A stretch of 64,000 nt of DNA from CAWIMX01 sp963792785 (GCA_963792785.1 CAWBXO010000001.1:1674001-1738000); one strand, 5' to 3'. Positions 17,418-26,820 are shown, counted from the stretch's first letter. The notes: a model not told the origin generated them from the letters alone. Translations and numbers: made by a program.

Positions 17418-18803
17418 ATGCCAGCGATTCAACTCGACCAACTGCGGTCCACCGTCCGAGGGACCGTCCTGCAACCGGGCGAGGCGGCCTACGAGGCCGC
17501 CCGTCCGGTCTACAACGCCATGATCGACAAGCGCCCCGCGTTGATCGTGCGGGCGGTGGACGTGGCGGACGTGATCGCCGCCGTCGACTACGGGCGCACG
17601 AACCGGCTGCTGACCGCCATCCGTGGCGGCGGCCACAGCGGCGGCGGCATGGGCACGTGCGACGGCGGCCTCGTGATCGATCTGTCGTCGATGCGGGGCG
17701 TGCGCGTGGATCCGGCGGCGCGCACCGTGCGCGTCGCCGCCGGCTGCGTCTGGGGCGACGTGGACCACGCCACGCACCCCTTCGGCCTCGCCGTGCCGTC
17801 CGGCTTCATCTCGAGCACGGGCGTCGGCGGCCTGACGCTCGGTGGCGGCATCGGCTACCTGACCCGTCGGTACGGCCTGACGATCGACAACCTGATCTCC
17901 GCCGACGTCGTGCTGGCCGATGGCAGCGTCGTGACCGCGGACGCCGCGAATCACGCCGACCTGTTCTGGGCCCTGCGCGGCGGCGGCGGCAACTTCGGCG
18001 TGGCCACGTCCTTCGAGTTCCGCGCGCATCCGGTGCGCACGATGTACGCAGGGCCGACGTTCTGGCCGCTCGCCCAGAGCGTGGAGGTGATGCGCGCGTA
18101 CCGCGAGTTCATCCTCGCCGCGCCGGAATACGTGAACGGCTTCTTCGCGTTCCTCACGATTCCGCCGTCCCCGATGTTCCCGGAACACCTGCACCTGCAG
18201 AAGGTGTGCGGTGTGATGTGGACATGCACCGGGCCGGCGGTGGAGGCCGAGGCCGCGACGAAGCCCATGCGATCGGTCGGCAAGCCGGTGCTCGATCACC
18301 AGGCGGAGATGCCCTACCCCGCCGTGAACTCGCTGTTCGACGGGCTGTATCCGCCCGGGCTGCAGTGGTACTGGCGGGCCGACTTCGTCAACGAGCTGAG
18401 CGACGCCGCCATCGAGCGCCACGCGCGCCACGGTGCGTCGCTGCCCACGATGCATTCGACCATGCACCTGTATCCGATCGACGGGGCCGCGCACCGCGTG
18501 GGCCGCGCCGACACGGCGTTCAGCTATCGGGACGCGAACTGGGCGGAGGTAATCGTGGGCGTCGATCCGGATCCGGCCAACAGCGGCACGGTCACGGCGT
18601 GGTGCAAGGACTACTTCGACGCCCTGCATCCGTATTCGGCCGGCGGCGCCTACGTGAACTTCATGATGGACGAAGGCCAGGACCGCGTGCAGGCGTCGTT
18701 CCGCGAAAACTACGCTCGCCTGGCGGCCGTCAAGCGGACGTACGACCCGGAGAACCTGTTCCGGGTGAACCAGAACATCCGGCCGGCGACGACGGCGCCG
18801 TAA
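17418..18803 (+). CDS. BBE-like FAD-linked oxidase
   Basis: 461 residues with GGAGGA upstream. The PCMH FAD-binding domain shows RGGGHSGGG, whose His carries covalent FAD in this family, and GVGGLTLGGGIGYLTRRYG. The Cys that makes the second bond in bicovalent members (in a GGxC/GxC position before VGVGG) is replaced by ISSTG, so single covalent attachment is inferred. The C-terminal BBE motif YVNFMMDEGQDR...YDPENLFRVNQNI is intact. No signal peptide is seen, so it should be cytoplasmic. It may oxidise a sugar, alcohol or aromatic product for the SARP-linked operon. Confidence 0.88.
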   Translation: MPAIQLDQLRSTVRGTVLQPGEAAYEAARPVYNAMIDKRPALIVRAVDVADVIAAVDYGRTNRLLTAIRGGGHSGGGMGTCDGGLVIDLSSMRGVRVDPAARTVRVAAGCVWGDVDHATHPFGLAVPSGFISSTGVGGLTLGGGIGYLTRRYGLTIDNLISADVVLADGSVVTADAANHADLFWALRGGGGNFGVATSFEFRAHPVRTMYAGPTFWPLAQSVEVMRAYREFILAAPEYVNGFFAFLTIPPSPMFPEHLHLQKVCGVMWTCTGPAVEAEAATKPMRSVGKPVLDHQAEMPYPAVNSLFDGLYPPGLQWYWRADFVNELSDAAIERHARHGASLPTMHSTMHLYPIDGAAHRVGRADTAFSYRDANWAEVIVGVDPDPANSGTVTAWCKDYFDALHPYSAGGAYVNFMMDEGQDRVQASFRENYARLAAVKRTYDPENLFRVNQNIRPATTAP

Positions 18804-18869
18804 GAGACCGGGGCGGCGCGATGCCACGGCGTCGCGCCGTCCATACTACAATCCCGCGCGGAGGCTGCA

Positions 18870-20096
18870 ATGGTCAAGGAGTGTGTTGCCCTGGGCGTCG
18901 CCCTGACCCTGGCCTGCGTGGCAGGCGTGCGGATTTCGGCACAGGCCAGGAACCCCGAGGCGATCGTCCGATTCACGATCCACGTGCCGGACGCGGTGCT
19001 CGCCGACCTGCACGAGCGGCTGGCGCGCACGCGCTTTCCCGACGCCATCGACGGCACGGGCTGGGACTACGGGACGGACACCGCATATCTCAAAGAGCTC
19101 GTCGCCTACTGGCAGAACACGTACGACTGGCGCGCGGCCGAGCGGCGGCTGAACGCCCTGCCCCAGTTCACGACCGAGATCGACGGCCTCACGATCCACT
19201 TCATCCATCAGAAGTCGAAGGAGCCGAACGCGCTGCCGCTCGTGCTGACGCATGGCTGGCCCGGCTCGATCTACGAGTTCACGAAGATCATCGGGCCGCT
19301 GACCGATCCGGTCGCCTACGGCGGCCGCGCCGAAGACGCCTTCGACGTTGTCGCGATCTCGCTGCCGGGATTCGGCTTCTCCGGGATCCCGAACGAGCGC
19401 GGCTGGAGCCCGGAGCGGATGGCGGGCGTCATCGCGAAGCTGATGGCGCGGCTCGGCTACACGAAATACGGCGCCCAGGGCGGCGACTGGGGCGGCATCA
19501 TCAGCCGGCTCATCGCGCTGGACGACGCGCCGCATGTCGTCGGGCTGCACCTCAACTTCTGCATCGCGGGCGCGCCGCCCGGGAACGACCCCAATGCGGG
19601 CGTCACCCCCGACGAGCTTCGGCTCATGGAGGAGCGCAGCGCGTTCATGGCGAACGAGCGCGCGTACCAGCAGATCCAGGGCACGAAGCCGCAGACGCTC
19701 GGCGTGGCGCTGAACGACTCCCCCGCCGGCCTCGCGTCGTGGATCGTGGAGAAGTTCCACGCCTGGTGTGACTGCGGCGGAAACATCGAGAGCCGTTTTA
19801 CGAAAGACGACCTGCTGACGAACGTGATGATCTACTGGGTGACGGGCACGGCGACCTCCTCGACCCGGATCTACTACGAGAACCGCGTCGCCAAGGCGAA
19901 TCCCGGGCGGGTGACGGTGCCGACCGCCTGCGCGATCTTCCCGAAAGACATCACGACGCCGCCGCGCGCGTGGGTGGCGGCCCGCTACAACCTGGTGCAA
20001 TGGACGGTGATGCCCAGGGGCGGGCACTTCGCCGCGCTGGAGCAGCCGGACCTGCTCGTGAACGACGTGCGCGCGTTCTTCCGGGGGTTACGGTAG
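18870..20096 (+). CDS. Secreted epoxide hydrolase (alpha/beta hydrolase)
   Basis: 408 residues with GGAGG at 18858 and a short export signal. It opens with the epoxide hydrolase N-terminal (EHN) cap region (VPDAVLADLHERLARTRFPD) and has the oxyanion HGWPGS, nucleophile Asp in GAQGGDWGG, and final His in GGHFAALE. It should hydrate an epoxide to a diol. Its stop codon is inside the 9-bp repeat array. It probably belongs to the SARP-linked set, though a 66-bp gap separates it from the oxidase. Confidence 0.88.
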   Translation: MVKECVALGVALTLACVAGVRISAQARNPEAIVRFTIHVPDAVLADLHERLARTRFPDAIDGTGWDYGTDTAYLKELVAYWQNTYDWRAAERRLNALPQFTTEIDGLTIHFIHQKSKEPNALPLVLTHGWPGSIYEFTKIIGPLTDPVAYGGRAEDAFDVVAISLPGFGFSGIPNERGWSPERMAGVIAKLMARLGYTKYGAQGGDWGGIISRLIALDDAPHVVGLHLNFCIAGAPPGNDPNAGVTPDELRLMEERSAFMANERAYQQIQGTKPQTLGVALNDSPAGLASWIVEKFHAWCDCGGNIESRFTKDDLLTNVMIYWVTGTATSSTRIYYENRVAKANPGRVTVPTACAIFPKDITTPPRAWVAARYNLVQWTVMPRGGHFAALEQPDLLVNDVRAFFRGLR

Positions 20097-20163
20097 GTCG
20101 GGTAGGTCGGGTAGGTCGGGTGGGTCGGGTGGGTCGGGTGGGTCGGGTGGGTCGGGTGGGTCA
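20093..20163. repeat. Eight 9-bp GTRGGTCGG units filling a convergent gap
   Basis: Three GTAGGTCGG, four GTGGGTCGG and one degenerate unit are contiguous. The plus-strand gene's TAG (20094-20096) lies in the first unit and the minus-strand gene's TGA (20161-20163) lies in the last one, so the array is the whole intergenic space. Confidence 0.9.
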
Positions 20164-21483
20164 CCGGAATCCGCGGAATCGGCCGCCGAACCGCGGGCGC
20201 TGCGGGGTGAACGGCGACCGGGCCGTCGGCAGCTGCGCGACGGGCAGGCGCGCGCTGGTGACGATGGGCCGGCTCGTGTCGAGCGACCCGCCGAGGATCT
20301 CGGTGTACTGATCGCCCTCGGCGCCGACATAGACGACGGCCGGCACGAGGCGATCGCCCTCGTAGTGCCAGACGGCCGCCGGCTTGCCCCGTCCGACGCC
20401 CTCCGCCGGCAGATCCGGGAACGCGCGCGGATCCTGCTCGAGCGCCCGCAGCACGTCGTCGGACGGCTTGAACGCCAGGGCGTCGTTCGGCACGCGCGTG
20501 CAACTGCCGCACTGCGCGACCTCCGTGGTCGCGATCGCCGTCATCCCCGGCCGCAGCCGCTCGTCCGCGTTCGCCACGTCCACCACGGCCGTGTAGGTGA
20601 TCACGCGCGGCTCGCGCGCGCGCATGAGGCCGTTCGGCAGATCGGTGAGCGTCGCCGTCTGATCGGGCTGCAGCCGCACCTGCGACAGGACGCCGGTGAA
20701 CGTCTCCCCCGGAAAGGCGCTCACGGTGAACGTGACCGGCTGCCCGGCGCGCACGTACGAGACGTCCGACTCGTCGATCGCCTCTTCGAGCGTCAGGTGT
20801 TTGAAGTCCTGGGCGATCGTGAAGAAGACGGGAATGTCCCGGCGCACGGCCACCGTCTGCCCCACCTCGACCTGCCGCGACACCACGATGCCGTCGATCG
20901 GCGAGCGGACGGTCGTGTACTCCAGGTTCACCTGCGCCTGCTGAAGCGAGGCCTGCGCCACGACGACCGACGACTGCGCCGACTTGAGATCGGCCGACGC
21001 CTGGCTCGCCGTCGCCTGCGCCGTCTCGAGATCCGCCTGCGTGGCGAGGCCGGCGCGCGCCAGCTCCTGCGCGCGATTGCGCTTCGTGGTCGCGTCGGCG
21101 AGCGCCGCCTGCCGCCGCGCGACCTCCGCCCGCGCCTGCGCCAGCGACGCGTGCGCCCGCGCCAGCTGCGCCTCATAGACGGCCGGGTCGAGGCGCGCGA
21201 GCACCTGGCCCTTACGAACGGCCGTGTTGAAGTCGGCGTCGAGCGATTGGATCGTGCCGGAGACCTGGGCGCCAACGTCCACCGTGGCGACAGCCTCCAT
21301 CGTGCCCGCCGCCACGACGCGATGCACGACGGACCCGATCGAAACCGGGGCCGTCTTCACCTCGACGGCCGGCGCCGGTGCGCTCCCGGCGGCAAGGAAG
21401 GCCCACGCCGCGCCACCCGCCACGACCAGCGCGGCGACCATCAGCGCCTGTCCGGTCTTCCGGCCGAGGTTGATTGGGGACAT
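20161..21483 (-). CDS. RND/ABC efflux periplasmic adaptor (HlyD/MacA-like)
   Basis: 440 residues. An N-terminal anchor is followed by a biotinyl-lipoyl half (VVAAGTMEAVATVDVGAQVSG), a long coiled-coil hairpin rich in Ala/Gln (about 95-190), the second lipoyl half (VRSPIDGIVVSRQVEVGQTV), and a beta-barrel/membrane-proximal domain. It would link an inner-membrane pump to an outer-membrane channel. No pump gene (MacB or RND) is adjacent in the window. Upstream, 19 bp away on the same strand, is a HEXXH protease. Confidence 0.85.
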   Translation of the reverse strand: MSPINLGRKTGQALMVAALVVAGGAAWAFLAAGSAPAPAVEVKTAPVSIGSVVHRVVAAGTMEAVATVDVGAQVSGTIQSLDADFNTAVRKGQVLARLDPAVYEAQLARAHASLAQARAEVARRQAALADATTKRNRAQELARAGLATQADLETAQATASQASADLKSAQSSVVVAQASLQQAQVNLEYTTVRSPIDGIVVSRQVEVGQTVAVRRDIPVFFTIAQDFKHLTLEEAIDESDVSYVRAGQPVTFTVSAFPGETFTGVLSQVRLQPDQTATLTDLPNGLMRAREPRVITYTAVVDVANADERLRPGMTAIATTEVAQCGSCTRVPNDALAFKPSDDVLRALEQDPRAFPDLPAEGVGRGKPAAVWHYEGDRLVPAVVYVGAEGDQYTEILGGSLDTSRPIVTSARLPVAQLPTARSPFTPQRPRFGGRFRGFR

Positions 21484-21502
21484 TGTCGGTGCTGCAACTA
21501 TT

Positions 21503-22351
21503 CTAGCTCGGACCGTCGAGATCGTCCCACCGCCGCCGGAGCTCGGCGCGGCGGTGCAGCCGGACGGCCATCGCGACGAACGCGAGGAGCAGGATCGCCG
21601 TCCAGAGCACCTGCCCGCTCGAGAGCAGGGCCAGCCACTGCGACGCGCGGCGGTACACCGCCCAGGCCTGCGCGGCCGCCTGCTCGACCGTTTCGCCCGT
21701 CTCGGCGATGAACGCGCCCTCGAACGGCATGCCGCCGGCCACCCGGGCGGCGATCGCACCGGGCGCGCCAGCCCCGTGGCGCCGCCGCACATCGTCAACC
21801 AGCGCCGCGGCGAGGCGGTACGCGTCGGCGGTCTCCAGCTCGCGATCGGAATCGAAGCGGGCCGCGACGTCGGCCAGCGTCGGCGCGGTGGCCATCGCGC
21901 GGACGAGTTGCCATTGCTCGAGAAGCCCGCGCTCGCTCCCGACGGCCTCCGCCACGCCCTCGTGGAACCAGCGCGGGAGGGGACGGCCGCCGGCGCGGCG
22001 GTCGAGCGCGAGGTGCACGATCTCGTGCCGCAGGACGGACTCGAGCGAGTCGTATGGATAGACCGACGCGCGCGCGGGGAAGATTTCAATCTCGCGGTCG
22101 CCCCACGCGCGGCCCACGATCCAGCGCGGCAGCGCCTCGGCGCGCGGGTCGTCCTCGGGCACGAGGGTCACCTGCACGCCCGGCGGCATCTCGAGGCCGG
22201 CCGAGACGAGCGCCCGCTCGAGCCGCGCGGCGTCGAAACCGCGCAGGACGTCGGCGGCGCCGGCGAGCGCCGGGGGCGCCTGCACGTCGATCGCGGGCGG
22301 CGCGGCGGCCGCGATCGCGACGACCAGAGCGAGCCCGAGCGGCACCCGCAT
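21503..22351 (-). CDS. Membrane-anchored HEXXH metalloprotease (peptidase MA-like)
   Basis: 282 residues from ATG 22351; a weaker in-frame ATG lies 18 bp upstream. It has a signal peptide, the zinc motif LRHEIVHLAL with a downstream WFHEGVAE (third ligand Glu), typical of the peptidase MA/gluzincin-like families, and a C-terminal transmembrane helix near residues 240-262 followed by a basic tail. The active domain should face the periplasm. It is in an operon with the efflux adaptor. The substrate is unknown. Confidence 0.75.
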   Translation of the reverse strand: MRVPLGLALVVAIAAAAPPAIDVQAPPALAGAADVLRGFDAARLERALVSAGLEMPPGVQVTLVPEDDPRAEALPRWIVGRAWGDREIEIFPARASVYPYDSLESVLRHEIVHLALDRRAGGRPLPRWFHEGVAEAVGSERGLLEQWQLVRAMATAPTLADVAARFDSDRELETADAYRLAAALVDDVRRRHGAGAPGAIAARVAGGMPFEGAFIAETGETVEQAAAQAWAVYRRASQWLALLSSGQVLWTAILLLAFVAMAVRLHRRAELRRRWDDLDGPS

Positions 22352-22413
22352 GGCTCCAGCGTACTGCACGCGGCGGGTCGCCTTGCGGCGGCCACTTCGG
22401 GCAGAATGTGCGC

Positions 22414-23796
22414 ATGCTGAGACACCGCCTGTCGCTCCTCACCGTGTTCGCGGTCGTCGCCGTGTGCGGCGCCGCCGGCTGGCTCCACGCCCAGGACGAC
22501 CGCGAGCTGGCGACGACGATCGCCGACGGCTTCACGCTCGCCTCGGTCGGCGACCTGATCCTCGCGTACCCGCAGAACGGCAACCCGGAGCCCGGCTTCC
22601 GCGCCGTCGTGAAGCTCCTCCAGGACGCCGACATCGCGACGGGCAACTACGAGGGGAACATCATCGACGGCCGCACCTTCCAGGGCTCGGGCCCGGGCGG
22701 GTTCGCGGGCGTGCCGGAAGTAGCGGCCGATCTGAAGGCGATGGGCGTGGATCTCGTGGCGCGCGCGAACAACCACGCCGGCGAGTACGGCTGGGAGGGC
22801 ATGCTCGAGACGAACGGCTGGCTCCAGAAGGCCGGCGTCGTCTACGCGGGGGCGGGCGAGAAGTACGCGTCGGCACGGGCGGCGCGCTTCGTGTCCACGC
22901 CGAAAGGCCGCGTCGGCATGGTGGCCACCGCGGCAAGCTTCCCCGCGGACGCCATGGCCCAGCCCGGCCGCGGCGAGTGGCCGGGCCGCGGCGGCGCGAG
23001 CGCCCTGCGCACCACCCGCTTCTTCATGGCGCCGCCGGCCGTCTTTCAGGCCGCCAAACGGATCCGCGACGCGTTCCCGGCGGGCACGGGGTGGTACACC
23101 CCCGCCGAGAACAGCGACACCGACGTCACGATCCTCGGGCAGAACTTCAAGCTGGACCCGAACGCGGATGCGCCCTACTACTCGTTCACGATCAACCCCC
23201 AGGATCTTCGCGACATCGTCGCCGCGATTCGCGAGGGCAAGATGCGGTCGGACTTCATGACGGCCGCGATCCACGCCCATCAGTTCCACGACGCCAAGGG
23301 CGGCTACCGCGGCCCGGGCGTCCCCGAGACCGAGGACCTCGACACGAACCCGAGCATCGCCGATTTCCTGCCCGTGTTCGCGCACGCGGCGATCGACAAC
23401 GGCGCCGACGCGTTCCTCGGCACGGGCGTCCACGTGCTGCGCGGCATCGAGATCTATAAGGGCCGGCCGATCTTCTACGGCCTCGGCGAATTCTTCCGCC
23501 AGATGGACGTGATCGGCCTCTCGGGGATGGGACGGGTGGGCCGCGGCGAGGACAACAGCCCGCCGGTCAAGTATCAGAGCATCGTGGCGGTGAGCCGGTT
23601 CGAGAAGGGCCGGCTGGCCGAACTGCGCCTCCACCCCGTGGAGCTCACCGAGGACGTGCGCATCGCGCGGCGCGGGATCCCGCACGTCGCGCCGCCGGAG
23701 GTCGCGCAGGAGATCCTGACGCGGCTGCAGAAGCTCTCGGCGCCGCTCGGCACGACGATCACGATCGAGAACGGCGTGGGAGTCATCCGGCCGTAG
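22414..23796 (+). CDS. CapA-family secreted metallophosphatase-like protein
   Basis: 460 residues with a Sec signal. It matches the CapA/PgsA family (poly-gamma-glutamate capsule proteins, calcineurin-like fold): SVGDLILAYP (first metal Asp), GNYEGNIID, ARANNHAGEYGWEG (N-H motif), and AFLGTGVHVLRGIEIYKGRPIFYGLGEFF near the end. Members act in capsule anchoring or as phosphoesterases. No other capsule genes are in view. Its stop is directly adjacent, with no gap, to the stop of the convergent MarC gene. Confidence 0.85.
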   Translation: MLRHRLSLLTVFAVVAVCGAAGWLHAQDDRELATTIADGFTLASVGDLILAYPQNGNPEPGFRAVVKLLQDADIATGNYEGNIIDGRTFQGSGPGGFAGVPEVAADLKAMGVDLVARANNHAGEYGWEGMLETNGWLQKAGVVYAGAGEKYASARAARFVSTPKGRVGMVATAASFPADAMAQPGRGEWPGRGGASALRTTRFFMAPPAVFQAAKRIRDAFPAGTGWYTPAENSDTDVTILGQNFKLDPNADAPYYSFTINPQDLRDIVAAIREGKMRSDFMTAAIHAHQFHDAKGGYRGPGVPETEDLDTNPSIADFLPVFAHAAIDNGADAFLGTGVHVLRGIEIYKGRPIFYGLGEFFRQMDVIGLSGMGRVGRGEDNSPPVKYQSIVAVSRFEKGRLAELRLHPVELTEDVRIARRGIPHVAPPEVAQEILTRLQKLSAPLGTTITIENGVGVIRP

Positions 23797-24405
23797 CTAT
23801 CGGGCGAGCCAGCCTTCGACGCCGCGCAGGATCATGTCGATGGCGAACGATCCGGTGAAGAGCGCGGTCACGCGGCCGGCGATTTCCGTGTAGAGCGCGA
23901 CGAGGCGCTCGTCGCGCTTGCGCGCGGCGTCGTGGATCCGCTTTACGGCGAGCATCGCCACGAACGCGACGGCGAGCGCCAGCGCGATCGCGACGACCGC
24001 CATCGGCTTCGACAGCCGCGCGCCGGCCAGCACGCTCGCGCTGATCGTGCCGGGGCCGATCATCAGCGGCATCGCAATCGACACCGCCACGTCCTCGTCG
24101 TCCGCGCGCAGGCGGACGGCCATGTCGCCGCTGCCGACGATGAGCCGGATGCCGATGATGAGGAACGTGATCCCGCCGAAGATCAGGAACGCGAAGAACC
24201 GGACCTGGAAGATGTCCTCGAACAGCGTGTCGCCCGTCCAGGCGAAGGCTACGAAGACGACGAAGCAGATGAGCCAGGCGCGCGCGAGCTGCTTGGCGAA
24301 CTGGCGGAACGGCATCACCCGCACGAGGTCGATCAGGTAGACACTCAGCACGAACGGGTTCATGAGGACGAGCAGGACGAGGACGGAGCGCGTGAAAGAG
24401 TCCAC
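23797..24405 (-). CDS. MarC-family integral membrane protein
   Basis: 202 residues with about six transmembrane helices. The MarC/UPF0056 signature is visible: NPF in LVLLMNPFVLSVYL, and SIAMPLMIGPGTISASV (IPLxxGPG-type motif in the second repeat). The family was once linked to multiple antibiotic resistance, but its transport function is not established. Its 5' end overlaps the divergent pseudouridine synthase start by about 14 bp. Confidence 0.88.
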   Translation of the reverse strand: MDSFTRSVLVLLVLMNPFVLSVYLIDLVRVMPFRQFAKQLARAWLICFVVFVAFAWTGDTLFEDIFQVRFFAFLIFGGITFLIIGIRLIVGSGDMAVRLRADDEDVAVSIAMPLMIGPGTISASVLAGARLSKPMAVVAIALALAVAFVAMLAVKRIHDAARKRDERLVALYTEIAGRVTALFTGSFAIDMILRGVEGWLAR

Positions 24406-25372
24406 GGACGAAGTTTATCGCAGCATCACGTGCGACCGCGGGGACGCGCGCCAGCGCCTGGACCACGTGATCCTCCGCCACCTCGCGGGCGACGGACGCC
24501 GGCTCACACGCACCCGCCTGCAGGCCTGGATCGAGGCCGGCCGCGTCTCGGTGAACGGCCGCGTGGCCCGGCGGCCCGCCGCGCGGACGGCCGTGGGGGA
24601 CCGCGTCGCGATCGACTGGCCCGACGGCGAGGCGCCGGCCCGCCGCGCGGCGCCGGCGGCCGAACAGACCGCGATCGAGATCTTGTACGAGGACGCGCAC
24701 CTGCTCGCCGTGAACAAGCCGGCCGGCGTGGTGGCGCATCCCACGTACGGCCACGCCGGGGGAACGCTGATGAACGCGCTCCTGTGGCACGCGCGGGCGT
24801 GGGAGGGCGGCGCGCGGCCGTCGCTCGTCGGCCGCCTCGACAAGCTGACCTCGGGTCTCGTACTGGTCGCGAAATCCGCGGGGATGCACGCCGCGCTGCA
24901 GCGCGAGCTCGCGTCGGCGCGGGCCGAGAAGGACTATCTGGCCCTCGTCTACGGGCGCGTCCCGAAAGCGCGCGGCCGGATCGATCTGCGCCTGCGGCGC
25001 GATCCGGGCGACCGCCGGCGCGTGCTGGCGTCGGCGCACACCGGATCGCCGAGCCTCACCGAATTCGAGCGGCTCGCCCGCGGGCCCGGCGTGTCACTGC
25101 TCCGCTGCCGGCTGCGGACCGGCCGCACGCACCAGATCCGCGCCCACCTCGCCGCGAGCGGCTGGCCGATCGTCGGCGATCCGGTCTACGGCGAGCCGCG
25201 TTGGAACACGATCGACGACGCGGACGTGGCCGCGGCTCTGCGCGCGTTCCCGCGCCAGGCCCTCCACGCGTGGCGACTCGCCTTCCGCCATCCGGTCACC
25301 GGCGCGCTGGTGGAGATCGAGGCGCCCATTCCGGAAGATATAAGAGAGGTGCTCGAAGTGCTGGGGTGCTAG
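24392..25372 (+). CDS. RluA-family 23S rRNA pseudouridine synthase
   Basis: 326 residues from GTG 24392 (a GTG with GGAG upstream; another possible in-frame start is at 24362). An S4-like RNA-binding domain (RTRLQAWIEAGRVSVNGR) is followed by the catalytic domain with Asp in GRLDKLTSGLVLVAK and the RTGRTHQIRAHL motif. It would isomerise uridines in rRNA, as RluD/RluC do. The last codons (VLEVLGC) and the TAG are formed by the GGTGCT repeat array. Confidence 0.88.
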   Translation: MKESTDEVYRSITCDRGDARQRLDHVILRHLAGDGRRLTRTRLQAWIEAGRVSVNGRVARRPAARTAVGDRVAIDWPDGEAPARRAAPAAEQTAIEILYEDAHLLAVNKPAGVVAHPTYGHAGGTLMNALLWHARAWEGGARPSLVGRLDKLTSGLVLVAKSAGMHAALQRELASARAEKDYLALVYGRVPKARGRIDLRLRRDPGDRRRVLASAHTGSPSLTEFERLARGPGVSLLRCRLRTGRTHQIRAHLAASGWPIVGDPVYGEPRWNTIDDADVAAALRAFPRQALHAWRLAFRHPVTGALVEIEAPIPEDIREVLEVLGC

Positions 25373-25399
25373 GTGCTGGGGTGCTAGGTGCTGGGGTGC
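25348..25399. repeat. GGTGCT array supplying stops to two convergent genes
   Basis: Seven units of 7 or 8 bp (GGTGCTG, GGGTGCTA). The unit junction CTAG gives TAG on both strands: the plus gene stops at 25370-25372 and the minus gene at 25384-25386, both inside the array. The final five codons of the minus gene are also repeat-encoded. Confidence 0.88.
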
Positions 25400-26265
25400 C
25401 GCATCTCATCGACCAGGTGCGTGAGCTGCGCGTGCATCTCGTCGCGGCTCGCGTGGTGGATCCGGCCATGGCCGGGCAGCACCCACTCGAAGCGGTAGTC
25501 GAGCAGCGTGGCCATCGAGCGCGTCTGTTCGGGCCACGAGTACCAGCAGGCGTCCCGGAACGCCGTGAGAGACTGGCGCGTCGGCGACCAGGCGAGATGA
25601 TCGCCGGTGAAGAGCACGCGATCCTGATACAGGAGCACCTGGTGGCCGCGCGTATGGCCCGGCGTCGGGATCGACAGCAGGTCCGCGTCGAGGCGCACCG
25701 GCTCCCGCCCCGCCGTCGCGCGCTCGATGCCGAGCCGGCCGGCGCCGTCGGCCTCGTGCATCACGCGCGGGCAGCCGAAATGCGCCGCGTAGCGCGCGTG
25801 GTCGGCGATGTCGTCGCGGTGGGACAGGTACATCAACCGCACGCCGCCCATCGCTTCGAGGCGGCGGACCAGCGGCGCCGCGAACCGCGGCGAGTCCACG
25901 AGCACGTTGCCGCCCTCCGCCTCACTCCGGACGATCAGGTACGACCAGGCGCCGAAGCTCGACTCCGCCGTGAAGCCGCAGAAGTAGACGCCATCGAGGA
26001 CCGGTGCGGGAAACGCGCGGACGCCTTCGCCGGCGTTCGCTTTCGGCTCGGTGCCGATCGACGCCGTGGGGCACGCCACGAGCGCCATCAGCGCGCGCCG
26101 CCGTTCCTCGGGTTCCGACGGCTGGCAGAACACGCTCGACTGGCCGCCGTGATCGTGAAACGTGGTGGGCGCGATCTGCCGGCACGCGTCGCAGTCGATG
26201 CAGGTCGCGTCGACGAAGAATTCGCCGTCGGCGTTCTCGGGCAGGCGTTCGGTCCAGCGCGCCAC
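25384..26265 (-). CDS. Ferredoxin / metallo-beta-lactamase-fold protein
   Basis: 293 residues from GTG 26265. An N-terminal single-cluster ferredoxin part has CIDCDACRQIAP and a later CPTASIG, enough for one [4Fe-4S] cluster. The rest is an MBL hydrolase with LSHRDDIADHARY (variant HxHxDH), TPGHTRGH, FTGDHL and LPGHGRIHH. Similar fusions exist widely but the reaction is not established; redox regulation of a hydrolase is an inference. The start is 28 bp from a divergent lipoprotein gene. The C-terminal HPST is encoded by a repeat. Confidence 0.8.
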   Translation of the reverse strand: MARWTERLPENADGEFFVDATCIDCDACRQIAPTTFHDHGGQSSVFCQPSEPEERRRALMALVACPTASIGTEPKANAGEGVRAFPAPVLDGVYFCGFTAESSFGAWSYLIVRSEAEGGNVLVDSPRFAAPLVRRLEAMGGVRLMYLSHRDDIADHARYAAHFGCPRVMHEADGAGRLGIERATAGREPVRLDADLLSIPTPGHTRGHQVLLYQDRVLFTGDHLAWSPTRQSLTAFRDACWYSWPEQTRSMATLLDYRFEWVLPGHGRIHHASRDEMHAQLTHLVDEMRHPST

Positions 26266-26293
26266 ATCCGATTGATGGCATACTCGACGAGCG

Positions 26294-26800
26294 ATGACAA
26301 GCGCGGCCCGAACGCCCCTTCGTCTTCTGCTCGCGGCGCTGCTCGCCTGCGCGGCGATCGGCTGCGCCCGCAGCGCGGCGAACCAGGCGGGCCCCTCAGG
26401 CCCGGTCGTCATCACCGGGGAATCGGAGAAGTTCGACGTCGCCGGCGCGTATCAGGCCCTCGCGATCGATCGCGTCGACGGCCTCGGCCGAGAGAACGGC
26501 GGCGTCGTCGTCAAAGGGCCGTCGGGCAGCGTGCCGATCGACGTGCCGAACACGACCGACATGTCGCAGCCCAACAGCGCCTGGCGGCTCGTCACCGAGT
26601 CGAATGTCGACGAGCAGCGGCACCTCACCTTCACCCACGAGACAACGCTGGACAACTTCACGATCGCCGTGCCCAGCAGCCAGGCCGAGCTTCACTACGG
26701 CGCCTTCCTCTCGAAGGAAGGCGGCAGCGTGCTCATCTTCGCCTGGGGCGACGAGGGACGCTGCTTCTGGGGCTATGTGACGGTGAAGCCGCGTCCGTAG
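26294..26800 (+). CDS. Small lipoprotein of unknown function
   Basis: 168 residues with a lipobox in LLACAAIGC (Cys about 24). The mature protein is rich in beta-strand-like segments and has no motif I recognise. It contains IDVPNTTDMSQPNSAWR and ends with AWGDEGRCFWGYVTVKPRP, two aromatic strands. It probably sits in the inner or outer membrane leaflet facing the periplasm. It is divergent from the ferredoxin-MBL gene and convergent with the PPC gene, with a short GGACC/GGTCC stem in the 20-bp gap. Confidence 0.7.
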   Translation: MTSAARTPLRLLLAALLACAAIGCARSAANQAGPSGPVVITGESEKFDVAGAYQALAIDRVDGLGRENGGVVVKGPSGSVPIDVPNTTDMSQPNSAWRLVTESNVDEQRHLTFTHETTLDNFTIAVPSSQAELHYGAFLSKEGGSVLIFAWGDEGRCFWGYVTVKPRP

Positions 26801-26820
26801 GCGGACCTGTAAGGTCCACC

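Noticed and set aside
20093..20163. Coding repeat VGRVGRVGR on the plus strand
   Set aside because: The frame opens only after the stop of the hydrolase and reflects the 9-bp unit. No start with ribosome site, and the array is purely intergenic.
20161..22351. Complete tripartite efflux operon
   Set aside because: Only the adaptor is present; neither a pump nor an outer-membrane channel gene is nearby. The neighbour is a metalloprotease.
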